Shown: positions 34,388 through 42,655, counted from the first letter of the stretch. The stretch is DNA of 64,000 nucleotides from G963663315 sp963663315 (GCA_963663315.1 OY760176.1:2170001-2234000), one strand, 5' to 3'. Notes: generated from the sequence alone by a model not told the origin. A program made the numbers and translations.

Positions 34388-35311
34388 CTATTCCGTAAGC
34401 GTCTTAACCGCACCATCACGGTGACCACCGAAATATACACCATATCTACCACATTCCGATTCTGAAATATATCGTTGAAGCATGGTATGGGTAGCAGTGG
34501 ATTTGATACGGCGCCACGGAATTTCTTCGGGAGACCAGAAATCACTCCCTGATAAATCAGTGCTTGCCTTGGCGCGATAGTAAATGAACTGCTGCCCGGA
34601 TTGTTCGTGCTCAAAGACCGCAAACAACGAACTGATACTGATCTCGATACCCAGGTTCGACAGGATTTTGTGCAGCTTGCTCAAAGACCCGGGTTCCCCA
34701 CTCACCCCGCTTGCCGGAACTATTAATTCTCCCGTCCCGGCATCGTTGATCAATAGTAATTTGCCTTCATACTCGACGATTGCCCCGACAATCACATCTG
34801 CAGTTGCAGAAGCCGCCTTTAACGCGGATTGCTCCAGACCCAGCCTGAGGTAACCACCCCGCACATAACCCAGGCCGATCTTATCGTTATAATCATAACT
34901 CAAAATCTCACCCAGAATTATGACATGGTCCCCGGCATCGATTACCTGATTACGCCTGCAATCGAACCAGGCACAGGACCCTTCCAACAGAGGGTAACCA
35001 GTTAAGCTTTCAGTCCAGTTTGTAATATCGAATTTATCCGGCCGTTTCGAGGCAAACAGTCCCGATGTCTCGAACTGTTCCTCGGCCAGTATGTTGACAG
35101 CAAACCCCGGGGATTCCGTAAACACCCCAAAACTTTCGGCGGTTTTGTCCACGCACATCAACAATATGGGCGGGTCCAGCGAAACTGAAGTAAAGGAATT
35201 GGCGGTAAATCCACGGGGAATACCTCCTTTTTCCCGGGTCGTCACGACGGTCACTCCGGTCAGGAATGTGCCAAAAGCGTTTCTTAAATCAGTTAAGTCA
35301 GATTTTCTCAA
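34388..35311 (-). CDS. Flavin reductase domain fused to a degenerate Nudix-like domain
   Basis: This is a 307-residue two-domain protein. Residues 1-165 form an FMN-binding split barrel of the HpaC/flavin-reductase family: FLTGVTVVTTREKGG, GFTANSFTSVSLDPPILLMCVD, and DHVIILGEI. Residues about 168-295 look like a Nudix fold (IVGAIVEYEGKLLLIND, LIVPASGVSGEPGSL, WSPEEIP), but the Nudix box has lost the REXXEE catalytic core. The fusion probably supplies reduced flavin to the adjacent monooxygenase, with the C-terminal part as a ligand-sensing or binding module. It is the first gene of the minus-strand operon. Confidence 0.78.
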   Translation of the reverse strand: MRKSDLTDLRNAFGTFLTGVTVVTTREKGGIPRGFTANSFTSVSLDPPILLMCVDKTAESFGVFTESPGFAVNILAEEQFETSGLFASKRPDKFDITNWTESLTGYPLLEGSCAWFDCRRNQVIDAGDHVIILGEILSYDYNDKIGLGYVRGGYLRLGLEQSALKAASATADVIVGAIVEYEGKLLLINDAGTGELIVPASGVSGEPGSLSKLHKILSNLGIEISISSLFAVFEHEQSGQQFIYYRAKASTDLSGSDFWSPEEIPWRRIKSTATHTMLQRYISESECGRYGVYFGGHRDGAVKTLTE

Positions 35312-35485
35312 AATCCGCAGCCATTTATTGTCGTCATCAAATAGTCAAACCGGTGCGCAATTGCATTACAGGCATCACCCTGTCATATCCTAAGGCTCAG
35401 AGAATATTCTAACCGATTCGCAAATTATTAAACATTCGTGCGGTATGATACCCTTCAGGTTCGCAACAATATCCTTTTTTTCATC

Positions 35486-35788
35486 ATGACAAACGACATG
35501 CGCAAGGCGCACATCGTGATGGCGACAGACAGCGAATGGCAGATCATCGGCGAGCGGGCGAAGACGGCCCGGATGTCGATCTCACGCTTCATGGTAGAGC
35601 GCGCCCTCGTGCGCTACCAACACGCGGGCGACACCGAGACATGGGAAGAGATCGTAGCCGCTGCCGACGTTGCCATCAAGGCCGAGGAGGCAGATGTGAT
35701 ATTGCTAACCGATGCGACCATCAACAAATTCTACACGAGATTCCAGAGAAAGGTCCCCCGCGGTTCCAAATCCGGACAATTCGGATGA
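35486..35788 (+). CDS. MobC-like ribbon-helix-helix protein (possible mobile-element remnant)
   Basis: This is a small protein of about 100 residues. Its N-terminal 40 residues (KAHIVMATDSEWQIIGERA, then MSISRFMVERAL) match the ribbon-helix-helix pattern of plasmid mobilisation MobC and related DNA-binding proteins. The rest is not recognised. I chose ATG 35486. GTG 35438 would add 16 residues and reach towards an AT-rich region. No relaxase gene is present, so a mobilisation function is unlikely here. It is the first plus-strand gene of the island carrying drmAB, between blocks of minus-strand genes. A role as the island's transcriptional regulator is possible. Confidence 0.5.
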   Translation: MTNDMRKAHIVMATDSEWQIIGERAKTARMSISRFMVERALVRYQHAGDTETWEEIVAAADVAIKAEEADVILLTDATINKFYTRFQRKVPRGSKSGQFG

Positions 35789-36028
35789 TGACAACATTAC
35801 CGATCTTAATGTTCTTGAAGTTCGACTCAATGTATGACATATATCAGTCAGGTGTTGCTGGACACGACGTTTACACGGAAGTGAATATCAAGACCCTTGT
35901 TACTACCCTCTCAACGGTTTGCAAGAGACTCGAATGTCGAAGAAATATCTGCAGGACAACCAGAACACACCACGTAAAACCGGCGCATTAATTGAGTGTT
36001 CTGGCTTTTTTTGGGGGGCTGACAGCCG
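35789..36028 (+). other. Region upstream of drmA without a clear gene
   Basis: These 240 bases between the MobC-like gene and drmA contain no recognisable protein or RNA gene beyond the short open frame at 35934-36035. A G-run at 36013-36018 can serve as the drmA Shine-Dalgarno. No strong sigma70 promoter was identified. In complete DISARM loci, methylase or drmD/drmE genes would be expected near here. Confidence 0.4.
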
Positions 36029-36035
36029 GTGGTGA
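35934..36035 (+). CDS. Short open frame overlapping the drmA start
   Basis: A 33-codon frame starts ATG at 35934, with AAGAGA six bases before it. It ends in TGA at 36033-36035, which overlaps the GTG at 36032 (GTGA) of drmA. The peptide begins MSKKYLQDNQ and has no family I recognise. It could be a leader that couples translation into drmA, the tail of a decayed gene, or chance. The evidence is only position and the stop/start overlap. Confidence 0.22.
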   Translation: MSKKYLQDNQNTPRKTGALIECSGFFWGADSRW

Positions 36036-39000
36036 ATACCGCCTGGATCGCTCTCGAGCATCAACCCTCAAGCGACAACCCTGCCTTTTCCGGCTGCACA
36101 CTCGAACTGAACGGTTCGCCGACTCTGTTTTCCGCGATCACGGAACACGACTGGATACTCGTGGTTACGCCGGATGGTGAATTCGTACGCACCGGGCAGG
36201 TCCTTCGTGTTCGTACCGACACCGATAAGGCAACCATTTATTTCGATCGCCTGCTGACTGCAAGCAACCAGGTTGCAGTCGAGACCGCCGGTCTCATATT
36301 GCCTGAGGTTGCAGTCAGTCGTCTGCAATGGGAAACTTTTGCAAGGGCTGTGGAGATGCTTGCCGGCCGGACCGTTGACGATGCCCTCCTGATTGAAAAT
36401 CAGGCCTATATCAGGGAGTTGCTGCAACTGGCAGTGATGGACGAGCTGCTTGGACCGGCCAACGGGTCAATTGAACAAATCGTCGATATGAATGTGCGCG
36501 ACCGGTATCTGGTCGGCAGGCTCTCGCCAATGAAATCAGGCATTGCAGGAGAAGAGCCATTGTCCATCGAAGCCGACGAGGGAGAGCCCGGTGATCTTGA
36601 TGTGCATAAGGGCAACCAATCTCTCGTCCCGTCCAGTTTCGGGATGACCATTTGCGTCGACAGCAAAGTCGACATCATTGAAGTCGAGGCGCGATGGGGA
36701 CGTTACCGCCGCGACTACGAAATCGAAGTTTACAAGACAAAAACAGATGCCGACACCAAAGAGAAAATACATGGTCGGAGAGCGAAGGTATGGCAGCGCG
36801 TCCCCTGCGGAGGCGCCATCCGTATCGACTTGCGGGAAGGGCCGGTCCAGCATCTGGCGCCAGACGCCGACAACCCGAAAGTTCGCATCCAGGGCACAGT
36901 GCGCAGTAACAACGTAAACGGCGATCGTCTGGTTACGTTATTTCTCGTCAACGCACAAAAAGAGCCTGATGAAAACAAGGACATAGCCTGGGTATTCCAA
37001 CCGGAACTGATCGTTCGTACGCCCGCCGATGCGCGCCGGAAAAACGCATTCTGCCGCAGAGTGTCGGTTCACAGGAATTCCGACGACCCGGAACATGATG
37101 CACTCGAAATGATTTACCGCAAACATGTCGAATTCGCGGTCGGTCACGGCGTCGCCGTACATGCCCAAACCGCATCCGGGGAAACTGATCGCGTGGTCGA
37201 GGTGCGCACCGTCGTGATACCCCAATACGAAGTTCCGGTGACCGAAACGCCAGGACTTCGTCCCGGGGACCGCGCCGCGATGCGGGAGATGGTCGAGAAC
37301 GGATTTCTCGATATGGCGCAACTCGCTGAGATGGACAGGCCGCGACTGATCAAGGCCCTGACCATTCTTGCCGACGACTACAGGGCATGGATAGAAGAGC
37401 AGCGCGATCGCATCGGAACGGACGCCTTTGGTTTTGACGAACACGCGGATGCAGCCCTGGAACGCTGCTCTGACATTCACCAACGCCTCAAAAAAGGCAT
37501 TAGCGTACTGGACGCCGAGGGAGATGGAACGGCCCTCGAAGCGTTCAGATTTGCCAACCGCGTGATGGCCAAACAACGCATACACAGTATCTATTCACTT
37601 GCACGGCGACGCCGGGAAACAGTCGAACTCAAGGACTTCGACGAGCCCGGCAACCGGTCGTGGCGTCCGTTCCAGCTTGCCTTCATCCTGCTCTGCCTGC
37701 CGTGTCTGGCCGATCCGGCGCATGCCGACCGAACCCAGCCGGACGAGGCGTTGGCCGATTTGCTCTGGTTCCCTACGGGTGGTGGCAAGACCGAGGCCTA
37801 CCTTGGTGTCGCTGCCTTCGCGATGGCGATTCGCCGCATGCAGGGCGTAACCGGGGGATACGACGGCAGTCGTGGTCTGACAGTCATCATGCGTTATACG
37901 CTCCGCCTGCTGACATTACAGCAGTTCCAGCGTGCGGCGACGCTGATCTGTGCCATGGAAGTCGTTCGGCAAAGAGCGCTCGCCTCCGGTGACGACAGAC
38001 TTGGCGCCGAACCCTTCACGGTCGGCTTATGGGTCGGAAACAGGGTCACGCCGGGCACGACAGCCGACATCCACTCGGCAATCAGACGCATTCGCGATTC
38101 AGGCAAATTCGATGCAAGCCGAGCGTCGACGGCACAATTGACGAGCTGCCCATGGTGCGGCACGGAAGTATCGGACAGGCGTGATATTGAAGTTGACAAA
38201 ATTGCCCTGCGCACGAAAATCTACTGCGGCGACGAGAAGGGGCTCTGTGCCTTCTCCAAGGGGCAGTCGAGCACCGAAGCTCATCCCGGCCTGCCGATTC
38301 TCGTCGTCGACGAGGAGATTTACCTCCGTCCGCCGACCATGATGATCGCCACCGTCGACAAGTTTGCCATGATGGCCTGGCGTGGCGAAACACGTACCCT
38401 GTTCGGGCGCGCGACAACGGAGTGTCCACGGCACGGCCTGCTCTGGCCGGATGCGAATTGCACCGGGAACCACCACAAACAGGGCGGCCTGCCAGCGACC
38501 AGGGTCAAGGACATTCGGTCGATCCGTCCGCCGGATCTGATCATACAGGACGAATTCCATCTTATCAGCGGACCGCTCGGTACCATGGTTGGCCTCTACG
38601 AGACGGCTGTAGACGAACTTTGCACCTGGAATGTCGGTGATAAGATCGTAAAGCCCAAGATCATCGCTTCAACCGCGACAGTCCGAAAAGCGAAAGAGCA
38701 GGTTAACAACGTCTTTATGCGGCGGGGCTCGATCTTTCCACCGAGTGGGCTCGACGTTGCGGATAATTTTTTCTCCGTACAAAGACCCATCAGCCAGAAT
38801 CCGGGGCGCCGATATGTCGGCCTCTGTTCTCCCGGAAGCTCGCGCCCGGCGATTCTTATCCGAATTTACACGGCTTATCTGACCGCTGCACAGGCGCTGT
38901 TCGACAGGTTCGGCCAGATAGCTGATCCCTACCTGACGACGGTTGGCTACTTCAATTCGCTGCGCGAACTCGGGGGCATGAAACGCCTCGCGGAAGACGA

Positions 39001-39946
39001 CGTGCAGACACGCTGTTTCCGGATCCAAATGAGTCTGGTTGATCGCCCCGGTCTCGCCCAGCGTAGTGTACGCCATATCCGGGAACTGACATCCCGTGTT
39101 TCGAACCGGGACATTCCCGGATATCTCGACCAATTGGAAGTAAAGTTCAAAGCTGATTTCGACGACGAGAAAAGGAAGTTCATCACACAATGGGATGAAG
39201 GTGAGACTCGCTCCATCGACATTGTCCTGGCCACGAACATGCTTTCGGTCGGTATAGACGTGAATCGCCTCAGCCTTATGGTCGTCAATGGGCAGCCGAA
39301 AGGAACGGCGGAATATATCCAGGCTACCAGCCGCGTCGGCCGATTCTTTCCGGGGTTGGTCTGCACGGTGCTTGCCTGGGCACGGCCGCGAGACCTGTCC
39401 CATTACGAAACCTTCGAGCACTACCACTCAACTTTCTACAAGCATGTCGAAGCCCAGTCGGTAACACCGTTCTCGCCCCGTGCCATGGACCGCGGCCTGA
39501 CCGGCGCGATGCTGAGCGCCCTTAGACTCGGGAATACCCGATTCAATCCCAACACAGGAGCGGGCGCACTCAATCGCGCCGACATGGACGAAGTCGTTCA
39601 CGTCATCGACATAATGGTCAGGCGCGCGTGGTTCATATCTGGGCAATCCGCCGTGAAGGAACGCACTTATGCCGAGATCAAGGAACGTATCGACGAATGG
39701 GTCACGGAAGCGGGCAAGGGCGGCCGAACCCTGGCCTATGAAAAGAAAGGCAGGAGCAAGGACATGATAGTGCCGCTGCTGCACCGGCCCGGTATAAAGC
39801 CGTGGAAGAATTTCACGATCCCGATATCGATGCGCGAAGTCGAACCCGGTGTACGGTTGGTCATGAACACGACGAAGTTCGATAATCACGGTCCCACCTG
39901 GATGCCGCCACCAGCAGCCGGTGATGAGGGGGAGGACACATCGTAA
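36029..39946 (+). CDS. drmA: DISARM-type helicase DrmA with N-terminal extension
   Basis: This 1305-residue superfamily 2 helicase has Walker A FPTGGGKTEAY (K587), motif II DEFH (841-844), motif III STAT (881-884), and motif VI QATSRVGR from 1098. A Cys-rich insertion (CPWCG at about 707 and further Cys to about 742) looks like a zinc ribbon. The DrmA start region is YIRELLQLAVMDELLGP near 127-143 and the C-terminus is typical. Residues 1-125 are an extra domain rich in beta-strand-like segments (HDWILVVTPDGEFVRTGQ). DrmA with DrmB loads on DNA in anti-phage DISARM systems. The start is GTG 36029 or 36032, just downstream of an in-frame TGA. drmB follows immediately. No methylase gene is nearby. 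Confidence 0.85.
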   Translation: MVNTAWIALEHQPSSDNPAFSGCTLELNGSPTLFSAITEHDWILVVTPDGEFVRTGQVLRVRTDTDKATIYFDRLLTASNQVAVETAGLILPEVAVSRLQWETFARAVEMLAGRTVDDALLIENQAYIRELLQLAVMDELLGPANGSIEQIVDMNVRDRYLVGRLSPMKSGIAGEEPLSIEADEGEPGDLDVHKGNQSLVPSSFGMTICVDSKVDIIEVEARWGRYRRDYEIEVYKTKTDADTKEKIHGRRAKVWQRVPCGGAIRIDLREGPVQHLAPDADNPKVRIQGTVRSNNVNGDRLVTLFLVNAQKEPDENKDIAWVFQPELIVRTPADARRKNAFCRRVSVHRNSDDPEHDALEMIYRKHVEFAVGHGVAVHAQTASGETDRVVEVRTVVIPQYEVPVTETPGLRPGDRAAMREMVENGFLDMAQLAEMDRPRLIKALTILADDYRAWIEEQRDRIGTDAFGFDEHADAALERCSDIHQRLKKGISVLDAEGDGTALEAFRFANRVMAKQRIHSIYSLARRRRETVELKDFDEPGNRSWRPFQLAFILLCLPCLADPAHADRTQPDEALADLLWFPTGGGKTEAYLGVAAFAMAIRRMQGVTGGYDGSRGLTVIMRYTLRLLTLQQFQRAATLICAMEVVRQRALASGDDRLGAEPFTVGLWVGNRVTPGTTADIHSAIRRIRDSGKFDASRASTAQLTSCPWCGTEVSDRRDIEVDKIALRTKIYCGDEKGLCAFSKGQSSTEAHPGLPILVVDEEIYLRPPTMMIATVDKFAMMAWRGETRTLFGRATTECPRHGLLWPDANCTGNHHKQGGLPATRVKDIRSIRPPDLIIQDEFHLISGPLGTMVGLYETAVDELCTWNVGDKIVKPKIIASTATVRKAKEQVNNVFMRRGSIFPPSGLDVADNFFSVQRPISQNPGRRYVGLCSPGSSRPAILIRIYTAYLTAAQALFDRFGQIADPYLTTVGYFNSLRELGGMKRLAEDDVQTRCFRIQMSLVDRPGLAQRSVRHIRELTSRVSNRDIPGYLDQLEVKFKADFDDEKRKFITQWDEGETRSIDIVLATNMLSVGIDVNRLSLMVVNGQPKGTAEYIQATSRVGRFFPGLVCTVLAWARPRDLSHYETFEHYHSTFYKHVEAQSVTPFSPRAMDRGLTGAMLSALRLGNTRFNPNTGAGALNRADMDEVVHVIDIMVRRAWFISGQSAVKERTYAEIKERIDEWVTEAGKGGRTLAYEKKGRSKDMIVPLLHRPGIKPWKNFTIPISMREVEPGVRLVMNTTKFDNHGPTWMPPPAAGDEGEDTS
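39928..39936 (+). promoter_or_regulatory. Strong Shine-Dalgarno that points to position 39943 as the drmB start
   Basis: GGGGGAGGA lies inside the drmA end. Six bases separate it from codon 39943, ideal spacing. That codon is GTA, not a start. With G at 39945 it would read GTGA, overlapping a drmA TGA stop. Confidence 0.7.
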
Positions 39947-41637
39947 ACGAAACGGTCCCCGTCGGCGAAATCCGCTCAAGTCAAATACTCTGGAGCTACG
40001 GTCCGGGAGCGTTGGTCGATCTGCCCAACCTGTCCGTGGTCACGATGGGGACCGATCGATGGCAAAAGGACCGGTGCATACAAATCGAGGAAGCCCGACT
40101 ATTGTCGGCGGTTCAAAATGTGCTCGGTCACCAGGTCGAAAGCCTGCGCATGCCTCCGTCCAAGAGAAGCGAAGGCGATCATCCATACGACGAGGAACTG
40201 GTTGGTGTCCCGGTCAGACCATTTCCGCGCTGGCTGCGCTGCGTCAAATGCGGTCTGTTATCCGAGTTTGATCTCGGTCTCTTCAAGATCAGGGAGAATC
40301 GTTTGCGCCCGGAGAACACGCGGTTTGTTCACGGGGACTGCAGGGGATCAAATGGTAACCTGCCCGCCAGAGACGCGGATGCTGTGCCAGCGCGTTTCCT
40401 GTTCGCCTGTAGAAACGGTCATCTCGACGATTTTCCGTGGCACTACTTCGTGCACAGTGGACCATCAGCCTGTATGGGTACGCTGCGATTCTTCGAGAGC
40501 GGCGCATCTCTGCAAACCGAAAATCTGTGGGTCAAATGCGACCAATGTAGTACGTGGCGCAACATGGCCCTTGCTTTCGGCAAATCCGGTAAGGAAAACC
40601 TGCCACGATGCCGCGGACGCCACCCGCATCTCGACCGCTACGACGATGATTGCAGGGAACAGGCGCGGACCGTGCTGCTGGGCGCAACCAACAGTTGGTT
40701 CCCGATCACACTTTCCGCGCTGGCGATTCCGCTCTCGCGGGATCCGGTCTACCAGCTTGTCCGCGATTGTGGGGATTATTTCGAAGCAGATATCAAGAGA
40801 CCCGAATGGGAAGTGCTGACCGATCCCGGCCCGCCCAGGGACGGGCCACATTTCCTGAGCAAACCGGCGCCCGTGCCGAACGGATTCGAGAACCGGATTT
40901 CCGGCATCCTGTTGCTCGAACGGTTGAGAGAAGTGAATGCGCTGCTCGGCTTCACACGGGTCGAGGCGCCAGAAGTGTCGAGCGATCCGGACGAGCGTCC
41001 GCCCATGGCCAAACTTTGTAGTGGAGCGCCGACATGGGTTCCCTCCGGCCAAGTGCACGGTGAAGGAATATTCATCCGTTTCGATGAAGACGAACTTCGG
41101 AAATGGGAACAACGGGACAGCGTCCAGGCGAGGGAGATGAAACTGGTTTCCGGACACAAGAACTGGCGGAACTCGCGCAAACTTGATCCTGACAAGGACT
41201 ATCCAGGCGTCCGCTACACGCTGTTGCACACGGTCGCGCACCTGCTGGTTCGTGAACTCGCTCTCGAATGCGGCTATAACTCCGCCAGCATTCGGGAACG
41301 CATATACGCTGATACCGGTGGCGAACAACCGCAGGCCGGCATTCTGGTTTACACCGCTGCCGCCGACTCCGACGGCACGCTTGGCGGGCTGGTAGACCTC
41401 GGCAAACCCGAGAATCTCGGCCGACTTCTCATGCAAGCCCTGTCGCGGGCCGGAGTTTGCTCGTCAGATCCGCTCTGCGCGGAACACGAGCCGGACAAAG
41501 ACCGATCACTCCATGCTGCGTCCTGCCACGCATGCTCTTTCGTTTCGGAAACCTCTTGCGAACGCGGAAACCGTTACCTGGACCGTGCGCTGGTCGTCCC
41601 TACACTGGAAGTTACCGATGCGGCATTTTTCTGTTGA
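39943..41637 (+). CDS. drmB: DISARM DUF1998 protein DrmB, apparent start codon lost
   Basis: This DrmB-family frame has 564 codons after the nominal start. It begins VGEIRSSQILWSYGPGALVD, the conserved N-terminal box of DrmB. Cys pairs resembling zinc sites follow (CVKCG, CDQCS). The C-terminal DUF1998 region is LHTVAHLLVRELALECGYNS...CHACSFVSETSCERGNRYLDRALV. DrmB binds DrmA in the DISARM complex. No ATG, GTG or TTG lies between the in-frame stop at 39925 and TTG 40012. The well-placed Shine-Dalgarno targets GTA 39943. The protein may be silenced, made from a rare start (ATC 39940 is too close), or begun at TTG 40012 without the conserved box. Confidence 0.8.
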   Translation, partial: VNETVPVGEIRSSQILWSYGPGALVDLPNLSVVTMGTDRWQKDRCIQIEEARLLSAVQNVLGHQVESLRMPPSKRSEGDHPYDEELVGVPVRPFPRWLRCVKCGLLSEFDLGLFKIRENRLRPENTRFVHGDCRGSNGNLPARDADAVPARFLFACRNGHLDDFPWHYFVHSGPSACMGTLRFFESGASLQTENLWVKCDQCSTWRNMALAFGKSGKENLPRCRGRHPHLDRYDDDCREQARTVLLGATNSWFPITLSALAIPLSRDPVYQLVRDCGDYFEADIKRPEWEVLTDPGPPRDGPHFLSKPAPVPNGFENRISGILLLERLREVNALLGFTRVEAPEVSSDPDERPPMAKLCSGAPTWVPSGQVHGEGIFIRFDEDELRKWEQRDSVQAREMKLVSGHKNWRNSRKLDPDKDYPGVRYTLLHTVAHLLVRELALECGYNSASIRERIYADTGGEQPQAGILVYTAAADSDGTLGGLVDLGKPENLGRLLMQALSRAGVCSSDPLCAEHEPDKDRSLHAASCHACSFVSETSCERGNRYLDRALVVPTLEVTDAAFFC

Positions 41638-41749
41638 GGATCGAAGAGAGCTGGTGCAAGTTCCGTCCGGAATCCCGCAGTTGCCGATGCAGCGTTCTGC
41701 GGTAGAGGGCAGACGGGAAGAGGGGGCGGGCAGACGGGCCCGGATTTAA
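41618..41749 (+). other. Short open frame at the 3' end of drmB, position of drmC in full DISARM loci
   Basis: ATG 41618 opens a 43-codon frame that overlaps the drmB end by 20 bases and stops at 41749, inside the rpsI 3' end. The peptide begins MRHFSVEDRRELVQ and becomes repetitive and Arg/Gly-rich. In complete DISARM loci drmC follows drmB directly, so this could be a truncated drmC start. I see no phospholipase D motif, so this is speculative. Two copies of GGGCAGACGGG (41707-41717 and 41728-41738) lie within it. Confidence 0.2.
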
Positions 41750-42144
41750 CGTTTGGAGTACTGTGGACGCTTTCTGGCCTTGTGCAAGCCCACCTTTTTG
41801 CGTTCAACTTCCCTCGAATCGCGGGTAACAAATCCTGCCTGTCGCAAGGAACTGCGAAGCTCCTCATCGTAAGTGATGAGTGCACGGGTGATGCCGTGTC
41901 GAATAGCGCCAGCCTGACCACTGTTGCCGCCACCACTTACATTTACCCTGACATCTACCTTGTCGAGCATTTCAACCAGTTCCAGAGGCTGGCGAACAAT
42001 CATTCGCGAGGTCTCGCGTCCAAAGTAATCTTCCAGAGAAATCTTGTTGACAACAATGCTGCCGGTACCGCGTTCAAGATAAACTCGAGCTGTTGAAGAT
42101 TTACGACGTCCGGTTCCCCGATAGGTTTCTTGAGTCTGTGCCAT
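41746..42144 (-). CDS. rpsI: 30S ribosomal protein S9 (uS9)
   Basis: This is the 132-residue small-subunit ribosomal protein uS9. It has RRKSSTARVYL near the N-terminus, GGGNSGQAGAIRHGITRAL in the middle, and the basic C-terminal tail KARKRPQYSKR that reaches the P-site. Length is typical. It lies 44 bases downstream of rplM and is transcribed with it. The 3' end converges with drmB, so the accessory island borders a core ribosomal operon. Confidence 0.98.
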   Translation of the reverse strand: MAQTQETYRGTGRRKSSTARVYLERGTGSIVVNKISLEDYFGRETSRMIVRQPLELVEMLDKVDVRVNVSGGGNSGQAGAIRHGITRALITYDEELRSSLRQAGFVTRDSREVERKKVGLHKARKRPQYSKR

Positions 42145-42188
42145 ATCAAATACGATAACGTTTTATTTAATTCTGTATCTTTATTCTG

Positions 42189-42617
42189 TCAGATTTCCAG
42201 AACCCTGGGTTGCTGGGCCTGATGTCGATGCTGCTCTCCTGCATAAACCTTGAGTTTCGAAAACATGGCCCTGCCAAGCTTGTTGCGTGGCAACATGCCT
42301 TTAACTGCGCTTTCGATCACACGGGCAGGATGCTTTCCGATCATCTCACGAAATGAAGTCTCCTTGATTCCTCCTGGATAGCCTGTGTGGCGATAATACT
42401 TCTTCGCATTGGCCTTATCACCTGTCAGCGCAACCTTCCCTGCATTCACCACGATAATATAATCCCCGGTATCGACATGGGGGGTATATTCAGCCTTGTG
42501 CTTGCCTCTCAAGCGATGTGCGATTTCAGAAGCCAATCTACCCAAAACCTTGTTATTGGCATCAATCACGAACCAGTCGCGTTTTACTGTTTGAGGATTT
42601 GCTGAGAACGTTTTCAT
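42189..42617 (-). CDS. rplM: 50S ribosomal protein L13 (uL13)
   Basis: This is the 142-residue large-subunit protein uL13. Family signatures include WFVIDANNKVLGRLASEIAHRLRGKHKAEYTPHVDTGDY and MLPRNKLGRAMFSKLKVYAG. It is the first gene of the rplM-rpsI operon, with a good sigma70 promoter (42656-42684) just upstream. No strong Shine-Dalgarno is seen. Confidence 0.98.
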   Translation of the reverse strand: MKTFSANPQTVKRDWFVIDANNKVLGRLASEIAHRLRGKHKAEYTPHVDTGDYIIVVNAGKVALTGDKANAKKYYRHTGYPGGIKETSFREMIGKHPARVIESAVKGMLPRNKLGRAMFSKLKVYAGEQHRHQAQQPRVLEI

Positions 42618-42655
42618 TTTTTATAAACGAAATTCAGGTAAAAAACGGAGCGCGA

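Noticed and set aside
38669..39427. Minus-strand open frame of 252 codons inside drmA
   Set aside because: Shadow of the GC-rich helicase frame, no motif, and no start signal of note.
40465..41436. Minus-strand open frame of 323 codons inside drmB
   Set aside because: Antisense to the DUF1998 gene, which carries conserved Cys motifs; no independent evidence for the opposite frame.
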